From Sulfurovum sp. (GTDB lineage Bacteria > Campylobacterota > Campylobacteria > Campylobacterales > Sulfurovaceae), in NCBI GenBank assembly GCA_015663065.1, contig DQSX01000043.1:1-7413 (forward strand): a stretch of 7,413 bases of DNA, written 5' to 3'. A program made the translations under genes and the position numbers. Shown piece by piece: positions 1 through 5,432 of the stretch. Under the pieces are notes generated by a model. The model was not told the DNA's origin and did no database searches. It saw only the letters and a program-made list of their open reading frames with translations. Every line of letters begins with the position of its first letter. The stretch's first letter is position 1.

Positions 1-184
1 AATCTCATGAGAGCACTTTCCCAAAGGTTAGAGTGTGAAATTATAGAGTTGAATGTGCAAATAGATCATGTCCATGATTGGGGAAACCAATTCTGGGCAA
101 AAGGGTATTGTGTTGATTGATGGAGAGATGATACGTAAGGACGTAAAATATCAAAAGGAAAATGAGCGAAGAGTAGAACAGTAA
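1..184 (+). pseudogene. tnpA: IS200/IS605-type transposase (TnpA) remnant, internally deleted and frameshifted
   Basis: Read from base 1 in frame 1, the translation contains CEIIELNVQIDHVH, which matches the region around the HUH (His-x-His) metal site of Y1 transposases. It jumps directly into WGNQFWAKGYCVD, which in full-length TnpA lies roughly 45 residues later, so the middle of the protein is deleted. The frame stops at TGA 118-120. Shifting by one base at 119 recovers the C-terminal end DGEMIRKDVKYQKENERRVEQ-stop (TAA 182-184). In intact relatives this part reads RKYVKYQE, where the first Tyr is the catalytic nucleophile and the Gln four residues on helps bind metal. Here that Tyr codon has become Asp (GAC 140-142). 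An internal deletion, a frameshift and a lost nucleophile mean the copy is dead. Its 5' end lies outside the window. The family assignment is from remembered motifs. Confidence 0.8.
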
Positions 185-300
185 AGATTATTCTAAATTA
201 AAATAGGAGATACAGTTACCCTGACATCTTTTAGGTGAAAGGCATCGTATCCCCTTATAGGGGTACCCAAAACCTGCCCTTTCAGGGTAGGATTTTTACT
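185..300 (+). mobile_element. probable right end of the decayed IS200-type element, with two hairpins
   Basis: The 160 bases between the tnpA remnant and the aldo/keto reductase contain no gene. They hold two compact GC-rich palindromes: 251-263 (4-bp CCCC/GGGG stem, TTATA loop) and 273-291 (8-bp stem with one G-T pair, TTC loop). IS200/IS605 elements carry subterminal hairpins that TnpA recognises, and this position, about 70-110 nt after the tnpA stop, is where the right-end hairpin is expected. The exact element boundary cannot be set from one copy, so 300 is only an estimate. Confidence 0.45.
273..291. terminator. hairpin, possible bidirectional terminator
   Basis: An 8-bp stem (273-280 with 284-291) closed by a 3-nt loop is followed on the plus strand by ATTTTT and on the minus strand by TTTTGGG. 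It lies 53 bases past the stop of the minus-strand aldo/keto reductase, so it could end that transcript as well as any plus-strand read-through from the IS remnant. A much weaker 4-bp hairpin (329-342) followed by ATTTTT on the minus strand lies even closer to that stop. The stem may simply be the IS right-end hairpin reused as a terminator. Confidence 0.45.
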
Positions 301-343
301 GTGAATGCTTTAAGAATGAAGAAAAATACACATGAATTTGTGA

Positions 344-1369
344 TCATCCCATAGGATAGAGTATCTCTTCATGTACTTTATCGCAAGCACTTAAGACTTC
401 ATCGGAGAGTTTGAGGTTCATGGCTGCCAAAGAAGCGTCAAGTTGTTCTGCTGAAGTTGCACCAATGATGGTGGAAGCGACAAAGTCAAACTGTTTGGAC
501 CATGCAGTGGCTAAAGTAACAGGATGTAAACCAGCTTCTGCTGCGATCTGCAGGTATTTTTGTGTGGACAAAAGGGTTCGGTCATTCATAAAACGCTGTG
601 CCATTGCACGTTGTCTTGTATTGGATGAGTTTAGATAGTCTGCAAATCTTCCTTTTGCCTGCTCAGGACTCATGGCTTGGTTATATTTCCCTGAGAGTAC
701 ACCACCGGCAAGAGGAGAATAGGGCAGAAGTGAAATATTCTCTTCTTTGCACAGTGTTCCCAACTCATCTAAAAACCTTCTGTTTAACAAAGAAAAGTTG
801 TTTTGAATTGACTCAAAGCGTGCGTATTTTTCATATTTGGAAGTCATGAGTGCTTTGGATGTTCCATACGCTGTATCGTTAGAAGTTCCTATATAACGTA
901 CTTTTCCGGCTTTTACCAGTCTGTCAAAGGCTTCGAGTGACTCTTCAATAGGAACAATAGTATCTGGCCAGTGCATCTGATAAAGATCTATGTACTCTGT
1001 GTTGAGTTTTTTTAAAGAGCCTTCTACTGCTTTTTCAATGTGAAACCTGTCTATAGCGGTAAGTCCATGACGTATGGGAGGAACGAACCATCCACTTGCT
1101 GCACCGGCAACTTTTGTGGCCAGAATGATGCTGTCACGGGGTTTAGTCTGCATCCATTCACCCACCCACTCTTCGGTGATTCCTGCAAGAGCAGCCTCTG
1201 GCGGAACAGGGTAGAGTTCTGCAGTATCATAGAAGTTCACGCCATGATCATAGGCTTTATCCATGATCTTAAAGGCTTCTTTTTTGTCACACTGTGTGCC
1301 AAAAGTCATCGTACCCATGCAGATGGGTGAGACTCTGAGTCCTGTTTTCCCTATGTATCGGTGTTGCAT
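344..1369 (-). CDS. tas: Tas-type NADP(H)-dependent aldo/keto reductase
   Basis: This 341-aa cytoplasmic TIM-barrel oxidoreductase matches E. coli Tas (about 346 aa) along its whole length. Shared signatures are LGTMTFG-like CMGTMTFG (18-24), AELYPVPP (50-57), the GxTEEWVGEW segment, YIDLYQMHWP (126-135), GKVRYIGTSN, SLLNRRF and the C-terminal VASTIIGATSAEQL. The AKR catalytic tetrad is complete: Asp48, Tyr53, Lys86 and His133. Tas carries an insertion just after its HWP motif that is absent here. The family reduces aldehydes and ketones with NADPH; the physiological substrate is unknown. The start is supported by AAGGAT 5 nt upstream (minus strand, 1374-1379). The gene stands alone and is divergent from the lipoprotein gene, with 99 bp between the two start codons. 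It may well be a general detoxification enzyme, but nothing nearby shows this. Confidence 0.92.
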   Translation of the reverse strand: MQHRYIGKTGLRVSPICMGTMTFGTQCDKKEAFKIMDKAYDHGVNFYDTAELYPVPPEAALAGITEEWVGEWMQTKPRDSIILATKVAGAASGWFVPPIRHGLTAIDRFHIEKAVEGSLKKLNTEYIDLYQMHWPDTIVPIEESLEAFDRLVKAGKVRYIGTSNDTAYGTSKALMTSKYEKYARFESIQNNFSLLNRRFLDELGTLCKEENISLLPYSPLAGGVLSGKYNQAMSPEQAKGRFADYLNSSNTRQRAMAQRFMNDRTLLSTQKYLQIAAEAGLHPVTLATAWSKQFDFVASTIIGATSAEQLDASLAAMNLKLSDEVLSACDKVHEEILYPMG

Positions 1370-1397
1370 CTAGATCCTTCAATATCGTATGAACTAT

Positions 1398-1427
1398 AAT
1401 ATCTTAAAAAAATAAATGACGAGTCAA
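1398..1427 (-). promoter_or_regulatory. candidate sigma-70 promoter for the aldo/keto reductase
   Basis: Read on the minus strand, TTGACT (1427-1422) is followed after 18 nt by GATATT (1403-1398), and the start codon lies 28 nt further on. The -35 matches 5 of 6 consensus positions and the -10 only 4 of 6, so this is a modest prediction. It shares the 99-bp divergent region with the plus-strand promoter at 1439. Confidence 0.35.
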
Positions 1428-1432
1428 TAGGA

Positions 1433-1444
1433 TTTTGCTATAAT
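1433..1444 (+). promoter_or_regulatory. extended -10 promoter of the lipoprotein gene
   Basis: TTTTGC immediately precedes a perfect TATAAT (1439-1444), located 24 nt before the ATG of the lipoprotein gene. T-rich DNA next to a strong -10 and no recognisable -35 is the usual promoter form in Campylobacterota. No -35 hexamer is visible at the right distance. Confidence 0.55.
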
Positions 1445-1468
1445 GCAGTAAAACACAAAGGTAAATGT

Positions 1469-1678
1469 ATGAAAAAAATATATATCTTTATGTTGCTTTC
1501 AGTAAGTGTACTTTTACTTACTGCTTGTGCAACACCAGATGCCGTAGTGCACGATTCAAAAGTAGCATGGGATGGCACGAAAAAAGTTTCAGGTGAAGTG
1601 TGGGAAGGGACTAAAAAAGTCTCTAGTGAAGCATGGGATGGTACTAAAAAAGCTGTCAATAACGCTACTGCAGATTAG
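1469..1678 (+). CDS. small lipoprotein with three 11-residue repeats
   Basis: The 69-aa product begins with a lipoprotein signal: MKKI, a hydrophobic stretch (5-18) and lipobox LTAC, giving lipidated Cys20. The mature chain of about 50 residues is mostly three copies of an 11-residue unit with Trp at positions 34, 45 and 56 and core W-D/E-G-T-K-K. It matches no family I can name. Eleven-residue, Lys-rich repeats with a GTKK-like core can form an extended amphipathic helix on membranes, as in synuclein or LEA-type 11-mers; that comparison is by pattern only. AAAGG about 8 nt upstream serves as ribosome binding site, and a strong -10 lies at 1439-1444. The next gene starts 7 nt after the stop, so the two are probably co-transcribed. 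Residue 21 is Ala, so outer-membrane sorting is plausible. Confidence 0.82.
   Translation: MKKIYIFMLLSVSVLLLTACATPDAVVHDSKVAWDGTKKVSGEVWEGTKKVSSEAWDGTKKAVNNATAD
1565..1663 (+). repeat. 33-bp in-frame tandem repeat, three copies
   Basis: Units at 1565-1597, 1598-1630 and 1631-1663 each encode one 11-residue W-(D/E)-G-T-K-K module. The third codon-level differences show that the copies have diverged, while the ACGAAAAAA/ACTAAAAAA core (GTKK) is kept. This indicates internal duplication under protein-level constraint. The tract is short and could vary in copy number between strains. Confidence 0.75.
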
Positions 1679-1685
1679 TTAGCTG

Positions 1686-2450
1686 ATGCAAGACCGTTAT
1701 GTTGCTGATGTGGGGGATTTTGGTAAATTCCAGCTTTTTCGTTATCTCTTTAACAATGAAGAGAGCCCACTTAATGGTAAAGTGCTTGCACAGATATGGT
1801 TCATGCATACAGGGGAGGGCGAAGAGAACAATGACGGCAGACACATAGACTATTTTGAGAGAATGATGGGTACAGATGAATACCTTGAACACTCTTTGCT
1901 CGATGTGATCATGCGTAATAAACGTGAAGTGACAGAACTTGAGAATCTTAAACTGCTTAAAAATGCCAAGTTCTTTTATGAAGAAGTGCCCAAAGCTTTG
2001 GAAGACCGCTACCTGTGGCTAAATATGGCATTGACCTTTGCCAACAAAAGTCAGATCGTAGCTGTAGCTCCTGACAATGGTATGGCTTTAAAGTGTAATA
2101 GGGCAGAGAAGTCTTTTGACTTTCTTACACTTTCTTCACATTATGCACAAAAAGTCTACCCGCATAAGTATATTTTTTCAGATGAGATCTCTTATTTTTA
2201 CCGCTTGCCCTACCTTGAAGTCTGCATAGTCTACCAGCATTTAAGCCGCTGTTTTGCACACAATGAACAGATAGAATCGTTGAAAAATACATTACAGAGT
2301 GACTATACATATGTTTTGGCAGTAAAACATAAACCTTACTCTCCAAGGGTATTTTTCTTCCTCTCCAAATCACAGGTCATCCATGAGAGTGTAGCGTTAC
2401 GCTTAAAGAAGTTTACACAACTACACAGTGAATTCTGGCAGCTTTTTTAA
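1686..2450 (+). CDS. conserved protein of unknown function (RYVxDxGDFGK / NDGRH / PDNG family)
   Basis: This 254-aa, apparently soluble protein has no signal peptide or membrane segment. Its landmarks recur in uncharacterised bacterial proteins I recall: N-terminal RYVADVGDFGKFQLFR (4-19), NNDGRHIDYF (48-57), a central VAPDNGM, YIFSDE, VYQHLSR with a following QI, and a C-terminal FFFLS...W segment. The acidic and polar clusters (GD, NDGRH, PDNG) look like catalytic or metal/nucleotide-binding loops, but no enzyme family can be named with confidence. The start is fixed by a TAG in the same frame at 1680-1682, just ahead of ATG 1686, and the family N-terminus agrees. No Shine-Dalgarno is visible in the 7-nt gap to the lipoprotein stop, so translation probably depends on coupling to that gene. 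It is unclear whether the partnership with a lipoprotein has meaning. Confidence 0.8.
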   Translation: MQDRYVADVGDFGKFQLFRYLFNNEESPLNGKVLAQIWFMHTGEGEENNDGRHIDYFERMMGTDEYLEHSLLDVIMRNKREVTELENLKLLKNAKFFYEEVPKALEDRYLWLNMALTFANKSQIVAVAPDNGMALKCNRAEKSFDFLTLSSHYAQKVYPHKYIFSDEISYFYRLPYLEVCIVYQHLSRCFAHNEQIESLKNTLQSDYTYVLAVKHKPYSPRVFFFLSKSQVIHESVALRLKKFTQLHSEFWQLF

Positions 2451-2499
2451 GTATGCTCTTTAGTGCTGTACTATTAACATCCTATTTACTCTACTCAAG

Positions 2500-2528
2500 T
2501 ACAATAGTCTTAGTTAAAAATTAAAGGA
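2500..2528 (+). promoter_or_regulatory. -10 element and ribosome binding site for the Spy-like gene
   Basis: TACAAT (2500-2505) is a likely -10 with no clear -35. AAAGGA (2523-2528) sits 6 nt before a TTG start codon. This ribosome binding site decides the start, since no ATG or GTG is suitably placed and the TTG opens a normal signal peptide. The 84-bp gap holds no hairpin terminator for the preceding gene. Confidence 0.45.
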
Positions 2529-2534
2529 TATACA

Positions 2535-3251
2535 TTGAAAAAAACTTCACTATTAATGATTGCTTCGGCATCAGTGTTATTGGCTACGCCGGCTATAACA
2601 AATACAAATGCTCCAGCAGCACAGGCTGCTCAACCTAAAGGTATGTTCATTATGAAAAAGCCACAGGGACAGAACAAAATGATGAATCAATGTAAAACGA
2701 TCATCAAAGCAGAGCAGAGGAACATCAATAAGCTAGAAAGAAAGATGATGAAGCAAAAGATGAAAATGAATGCACCATTTCTCATTAAACACGGTCTTCC
2801 TCATTTAACGAAGATGATCATGCCATATATGAATGATCCGGCATTTAACTTAACGCCAGAACAAAAAGAAGCTTTGGCCAAAGTAAGAAAAACTACTATG
2901 ACAGCTGTTATGGAAGCTAAAGTAAAAGTAAAAGCATTGAGAAAAGAGATCGTTGCATCCAGTCAGGCTGGTGTAAGTTCAGAGGAGTTAAAAGACAAAG
3001 TGGTCAAGTTGGCTTTACTTGAGTCTGCTGCTACTATGACACATTTAAAATGTATTGAATCTACAAAAGCAATTTTAACAAAAGATCAAATGTATTTTCT
3101 ACTTACAAATAAAAACAAAAAAATGAATCATGGCAAGAAACAGAGGACGCGTGGTAACGGTCAGCCAAAAATGATGATGAAAATGGATAAGGGTCAGGGT
3201 CAGGGCAAAAAATGTGCTTCTGGTAAATGTGGTCACGGAATGAATAAATAG
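2535..3251 (+). CDS. exported Met-rich Spy/CpxP-like (LTxxQ) protein
   Basis: Translation starts at TTG with a good ribosome binding site. The 238-aa precursor has a Sec signal peptide (hydrophobic 5-20, likely cleavage after AQA near residue 31). Its core is helical and charged, with two LTxxQ-type motifs, LTPEQ (106-110) and LTKDQ (181-185), about 75 residues apart. That is the hallmark of the Spy/CpxP/ZraP group of periplasmic chaperones and metal-stress proteins. Unusual additions are about 20 Met in the mature chain, clustered at 71-78, 94-99 and 213-217, and a basic C-terminal tail ending CASGKCGHGMNK with two Cys and a His. Cys also occurs at 53 and 173. Met/His/Cys clusters suggest soft-metal (for example copper) binding, which is inference. 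The tail is highly basic and low in complexity. The protein is longer than E. coli Spy (about 160 aa). It has its own promoter region and no operon partner. Confidence 0.75.
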   Translation: MKKTSLLMIASASVLLATPAITNTNAPAAQAAQPKGMFIMKKPQGQNKMMNQCKTIIKAEQRNINKLERKMMKQKMKMNAPFLIKHGLPHLTKMIMPYMNDPAFNLTPEQKEALAKVRKTTMTAVMEAKVKVKALRKEIVASSQAGVSSEELKDKVVKLALLESAATMTHLKCIESTKAILTKDQMYFLLTNKNKKMNHGKKQRTRGNGQPKMMMKMDKGQGQGKKCASGKCGHGMNK

Positions 3252-3274
3252 CAGACTAACGTCAGCTAGAGTAA

Positions 3275-3307
3275 AAGAAGTAAGAAGAGTTACATTTCTT
3301 ACTTCTT
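3275..3307. terminator. 12-bp perfect hairpin downstream of the Spy-like gene
   Basis: Arms 3275-3286 and 3296-3307 are fully complementary (AAGAAGTAAGAA and its complement) around a 9-nt loop, 24 nt after the Spy-like stop. The plus-strand tail has no T-run, while the minus-strand tail reads TTCTTTTAC. It therefore suits termination of a minus-strand transcript at least as well, and lies 4 bp past the stop of the unexplained minus-strand frame ending at 3311. It is probably a bidirectional terminator or an mRNA 3'-end stabiliser. Confidence 0.6.
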
Positions 3308-3734
3308 AGCTTAACAATAGACTTTGGTTAACATAATATAAATTCTATTAAAAAAGTAGATAGTTTCTTCTGAGTGTAATGATGCACTGCTTCCAGGCTT
3401 TTTAAAAAGTTCATTTTCCCAGTAAGTAAATACAGAGTAAAAATTTTCTAAGCTAAGAATGTAATTAATTGATCTGTTTTCATTCAATATTATTTTGAGC
3501 CTAATTCCTGTTAAAAAATATATACTAAAAAATGCCTGAAGAGTAAATGTATTAATATTTTCATAAATGGGAAATGGTAACAGTATTTTGTTCTACTGGA
3601 AAGAAAAAACAAACTCATAATTAATATTAATAAATATTTACATCCTCTTCCCTTTTTTGTTAGATATCATTTAAAACATGTTTACATATAACGCCTTTGC
3701 TTCCCCTGCTATAGGACTTCCAGGCATATACTGT
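3308..3734. other. gene-poor AT-rich intergenic stretch
   Basis: Apart from the minus-strand open frame at 3311-3592, this stretch has no supported gene, tRNA or repeat. It is strongly AT-rich, with a small GC-richer island at about 3691-3724 that does not form a clear stem. Long non-coding DNA upstream of a regulated operon, next to an unexplained frame, suggests a lost gene between the Spy-like gene and tetR. Confidence 0.5.
3311..3592 (-). other. 93-codon open frame without a normal start; possible hidden or decayed gene
   Basis: Read on the minus strand, the frame is open from just after a TAG (3595-3593) to TAA 3313-3311 in DNA of only about 27% G+C. The inferred peptide includes LENFYSVFTYWENELFKKPG and then an SASLHSEETIYFFNRIY stretch, a mixed composition that reads more like protein than random AT-rich translation. 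The only internal initiators are a TTG at 3487-3485 (58 aa from there) and an ATG close to the end; neither has a convincing ribosome binding site. A short ATG-started frame (from 3617, 35 codons) lies upstream in another frame, so a frameshifted gene is possible. I recognise no family. The hairpin at 3275-3307 fits as its terminator. It may equally be chance. Confidence 0.3.
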
Positions 3735-3872
3735 GAACAGTTGTTCTTTTTATATTATGTCACTGTGATTATTTAAGAACGTTTGTTCACTTAAATAAAA
3801 TAGATACACTTTTTAAAAGAACAACTGTTCACTTGTCCTGTACAACTATCCTTGACAAATGAACAAATGTTC
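3735..3872. promoter_or_regulatory. four-site TetR operator array, 42-bp period
   Basis: Four 12-bp palindromes of the form GAACA-NN-TGTTC occur at 3735-3746, 3777-3788, 3819-3830 and 3861-3872. Each start is exactly 42 bp after the last, about four turns of B-DNA, so all four face the same side of the helix. Sites 1, 3 and 4 have perfect 5-bp arms; site 2 has one mismatch (GAACG). Site 4 extends to 7-bp arms (ATGAACA/TGTTCAT) and sits in the spacer of the tetR promoter. Small palindromes ahead of an autoregulated tetR-family gene are the normal operator form. Binding by this TetR is inferred from position. Confidence 0.8.
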
Positions 3873-3893
3873 ATTATAATGTCAATAAAGGAG
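3852..3893 (+). promoter_or_regulatory. consensus sigma-70 promoter and strong ribosome binding site of tetR
   Basis: TTGACA (3852-3857) and TATAAT (3875-3880) are both perfect and separated by the ideal 17 bp. AAAGGAG (3887-3893) lies 5 nt before the ATG. Operator 4 (3861-3872) fills the spacer, so a bound repressor would exclude RNA polymerase. A promoter this strong, covered by an operator, implies an operon that is normally silent and highly expressed on induction. Confidence 0.85.
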
Positions 3894-3898
3894 TCACA

Positions 3899-4552
3899 AT
3901 GGACGAGCAGAGCGTGAATAATACCCTTTCAAAAGGAAGTAAAACGAAAGAGAAAATACTGAAACATGCACTGAAACTATTTTCAAGTAAAGGGTTTAAA
4001 GCAACAACAGTAAGAGATATTGCAGGATCTATAGGTATAAAGCAGAGTGCCCTCTATAATCACTTTAAAAATAAAGATGAGATACTGGAAACCCTAATAC
4101 AAGACCTTACGACATCAGCAATAGTCACGTTATTTGACAATAAAGACCCCTCAGAGCTCCATAAAGAGGGAAAATCACTTTTAATGGGAATTGCCACCAC
4201 ATTCAAGCTTTTAAGCTTTGACGGGCAAAATGAGGCCCTTTTCAAGCTTTTGATGCAGGAACTCTTCAGAAATGAGCGTATACGTGAAATATATAACGAA
4301 TATTTCTACCAGGAGAACGTCAAAAAGCTCTCAGGGATCTTTTTTGGTATGATGCAGGAAGAGGTCATAAAGTCTTCAGACCCCCTGCTGCTTGCAAATG
4401 AGTTCTTTTCACCTCTGTTCTTCTACCAGATGCAGGTTTCATTGTTGAAACTGGACAAGAAATCGACCTCTTCTGTGGTATCATTGTTTGAAAAGCATGT
4501 GGAACACTTCTGGGACAACGTAAAAGTAGAGAAGCAGGCAAGTCTATTTTAG
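3899..4552 (+). CDS. TetR/AcrR-family transcriptional repressor
   Basis: The 217-aa protein has the N-terminal TetR helix-turn-helix at about 16-65: TKEKILKHALKLFSSKGFKA leads into TTVRDIAGSIGIKQSALYNHF, followed by KNKDEILETLI. The ligand/dimer domain (about 70-205) is all-helical with Phe/Leu/Met-rich segments (FFGMM, FFSPLFFYQMQ), consistent with a hydrophobic effector pocket; the effector is unknown. The start is firm because of the strong ribosome binding site. The gene is the first of an operon with a methyltransferase 54 nt downstream and a ruined membrane-protein gene after it. Four palindromic operators upstream, one within the promoter, indicate autorepression. The general class is very secure; the specific pathway is not. 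Confidence 0.93.
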   Translation: MDEQSVNNTLSKGSKTKEKILKHALKLFSSKGFKATTVRDIAGSIGIKQSALYNHFKNKDEILETLIQDLTTSAIVTLFDNKDPSELHKEGKSLLMGIATTFKLLSFDGQNEALFKLLMQELFRNERIREIYNEYFYQENVKKLSGIFFGMMQEEVIKSSDPLLLANEFFSPLFFYQMQVSLLKLDKKSTSSVVSLFEKHVEHFWDNVKVEKQASLF

Positions 4553-4606
4553 ATTAATGCTAAAAAATATTAAAATAGTTAATTAATTTATATTAAGGAA
4601 TATTAA

Positions 4607-5218
4607 ATGAATGAAAATAGTGTAGATCATTTCAAAAACAAATCAAAATCTTGGGATATGAACTCAAAACGTGTGCAGAATGCAAAAGGAATAGCAGAAC
4701 TAATAGTAAAAAATATAAAACTAGAGAAGTCAATGAAGATTATGGACTTTGGTGCAGGAACCGGACTTTTAAGTTTTTTTATTGCACCCTTTGTGTCTAA
4801 AATTACAGCTGTTGACAACTCCCCTTCTATGCTTTTGGAATTCAAAAACAAGTGTGATGAATTTGTTTGTGAAACAGAAGTCATAGAAAAAGACTTAAGT
4901 ACAGAGACTTTGGATGAGAAGTTTGACGGAATCATCTCATCTATGACCATTCACCATTTAGAAGATATCCTCGCACTGTTTAAAAAATTCTATACTATGT
5001 TGCATGATGGCGGTTTTATTGCCGTTGCAGACCTGGATACAGAAGATGGTTCTTTCCATTCTGACGGTACCGGTGTTTTCCATCATGGTTTTGACAGAGA
5101 AACACTGGAAGCCATAGCCGAAGAGGCAGGATTTAAAGAGATCCATTTTAAATTGGCCTCTACGATCAATAAGCCTCATGCTACCTTTACCGTATTTTTA
5201 ATGACCGCAGTGAAATAA
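4607..5218 (+). CDS. class I SAM-dependent methyltransferase
   Basis: The 203-aa cytoplasmic protein has a complete Rossmann methyltransferase core. Motif I is MDFGAGTG (46-53), the acidic ribose-binding residue is Asp70 in AVDNSPSML, motif IV-like SSMTIHHLED spans 111-120, and HDGGFIAVADLDTEDG (133-148) is the post-core strand. It resembles Methyltransf_11/25-type, UbiE-like small-molecule methyltransferases; the acceptor is unknown. AAGGA 7 nt upstream supports the start. There is no terminator in the 54 nt after tetR, so it is probably co-transcribed and controlled by that repressor. The tetR neighbour suggests a substrate that is toxic or signal-like, which is inference. Its stop is separated by only 1 nt from the start of the decayed membrane-protein gene, showing former translational coupling. 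Confidence 0.9.
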   Translation: MNENSVDHFKNKSKSWDMNSKRVQNAKGIAELIVKNIKLEKSMKIMDFGAGTGLLSFFIAPFVSKITAVDNSPSMLLEFKNKCDEFVCETEVIEKDLSTETLDEKFDGIISSMTIHHLEDILALFKKFYTMLHDGGFIAVADLDTEDGSFHSDGTGVFHHGFDRETLEAIAEEAGFKEIHFKLASTINKPHATFTVFLMTAVK

Positions 5219-5219
5219 T

Positions 5220-5432
5220 ATGAAAAATTTATGGTTGTGTCTCTGATACATATTGATCATATTGATGGTTGGAGGACATTACACTTATGCAGAGGTTCCA
5301 CTGTTTGACTGGATCAAAGAAGTTTTGGATCAAAGCAGGAACAAGATGTATGCACTTATAGGGGCTGTCACTGCCCTGCTTCTTTTAAGCCGTCTGCATG
5401 ACAGACAGCTTGAAAAAGTGTTGAGGTTCTAG
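5220..5432 (+). pseudogene. DUF2238/YjdF-like membrane protein, two internal deletions
   Basis: ATG 5220 opens a normal N-terminus (MKNLWLCL) and hits TGA at 5244-5246. The same frame then continues YILIILMVGGHYTYAEVPLF and DWIKEVLDQSRN, the recognisable signature of DUF2238/YjdF-type inner-membrane proteins. It next jumps to the C-terminal end of the family, LIGAVTALLLLSRLHDRQ, stopping at TAG 5430. Full members are about 200 aa with several membrane helices. Here the stretches between the N-terminus and the first motif, and between SRN and the last helix, are gone, leaving 70 codons. Both deletions left the original frame. The gene sat third in the tetR operon (TAA-T-ATG junction). Its stop overlaps the stop of the DUF3365 gene on the other strand. 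The family assignment is from memory of the GGHYTYAEVP motif. Confidence 0.78.

Noticed and set aside
411..1330. Plus-strand open frames of 75-96 codons inside the aldo/keto reductase
   Set aside because: They lie antisense to a fully conserved gene and lack ribosome binding sites and family motifs.
3691..3724. Small non-coding RNA in the GC-richer island upstream of the operators
   Set aside because: No stable stem longer than 4 bp and no terminator follow it.
3730..3735. Second plus-strand promoter using TATTAT at 3753-3758 near operator 1
   Set aside because: The hexamer 17 bp upstream does not resemble TTGACA and no start codon with a ribosome binding site follows within reach.
3735..3872. 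CRISPR array
   Set aside because: The recurring unit is 12 bp, palindromic, imperfect and tied to a promoter; there are no 25-35-bp direct repeats and no cas genes.
3735..3898. A true 42-bp tandem repeat covering the operator region
   Set aside because: Only the 12-bp palindromes, plus a CACTT after sites 2 and 3 (TTCACTT), recur. The remaining 25-30 bp of each unit do not align, so phased sites are a better description than duplicated units.
4627..5179. Minus-strand frames opposite the SAM methyltransferase
   Set aside because: The plus-strand product has all methyltransferase motifs; the opposite frames are low-complexity by-products.
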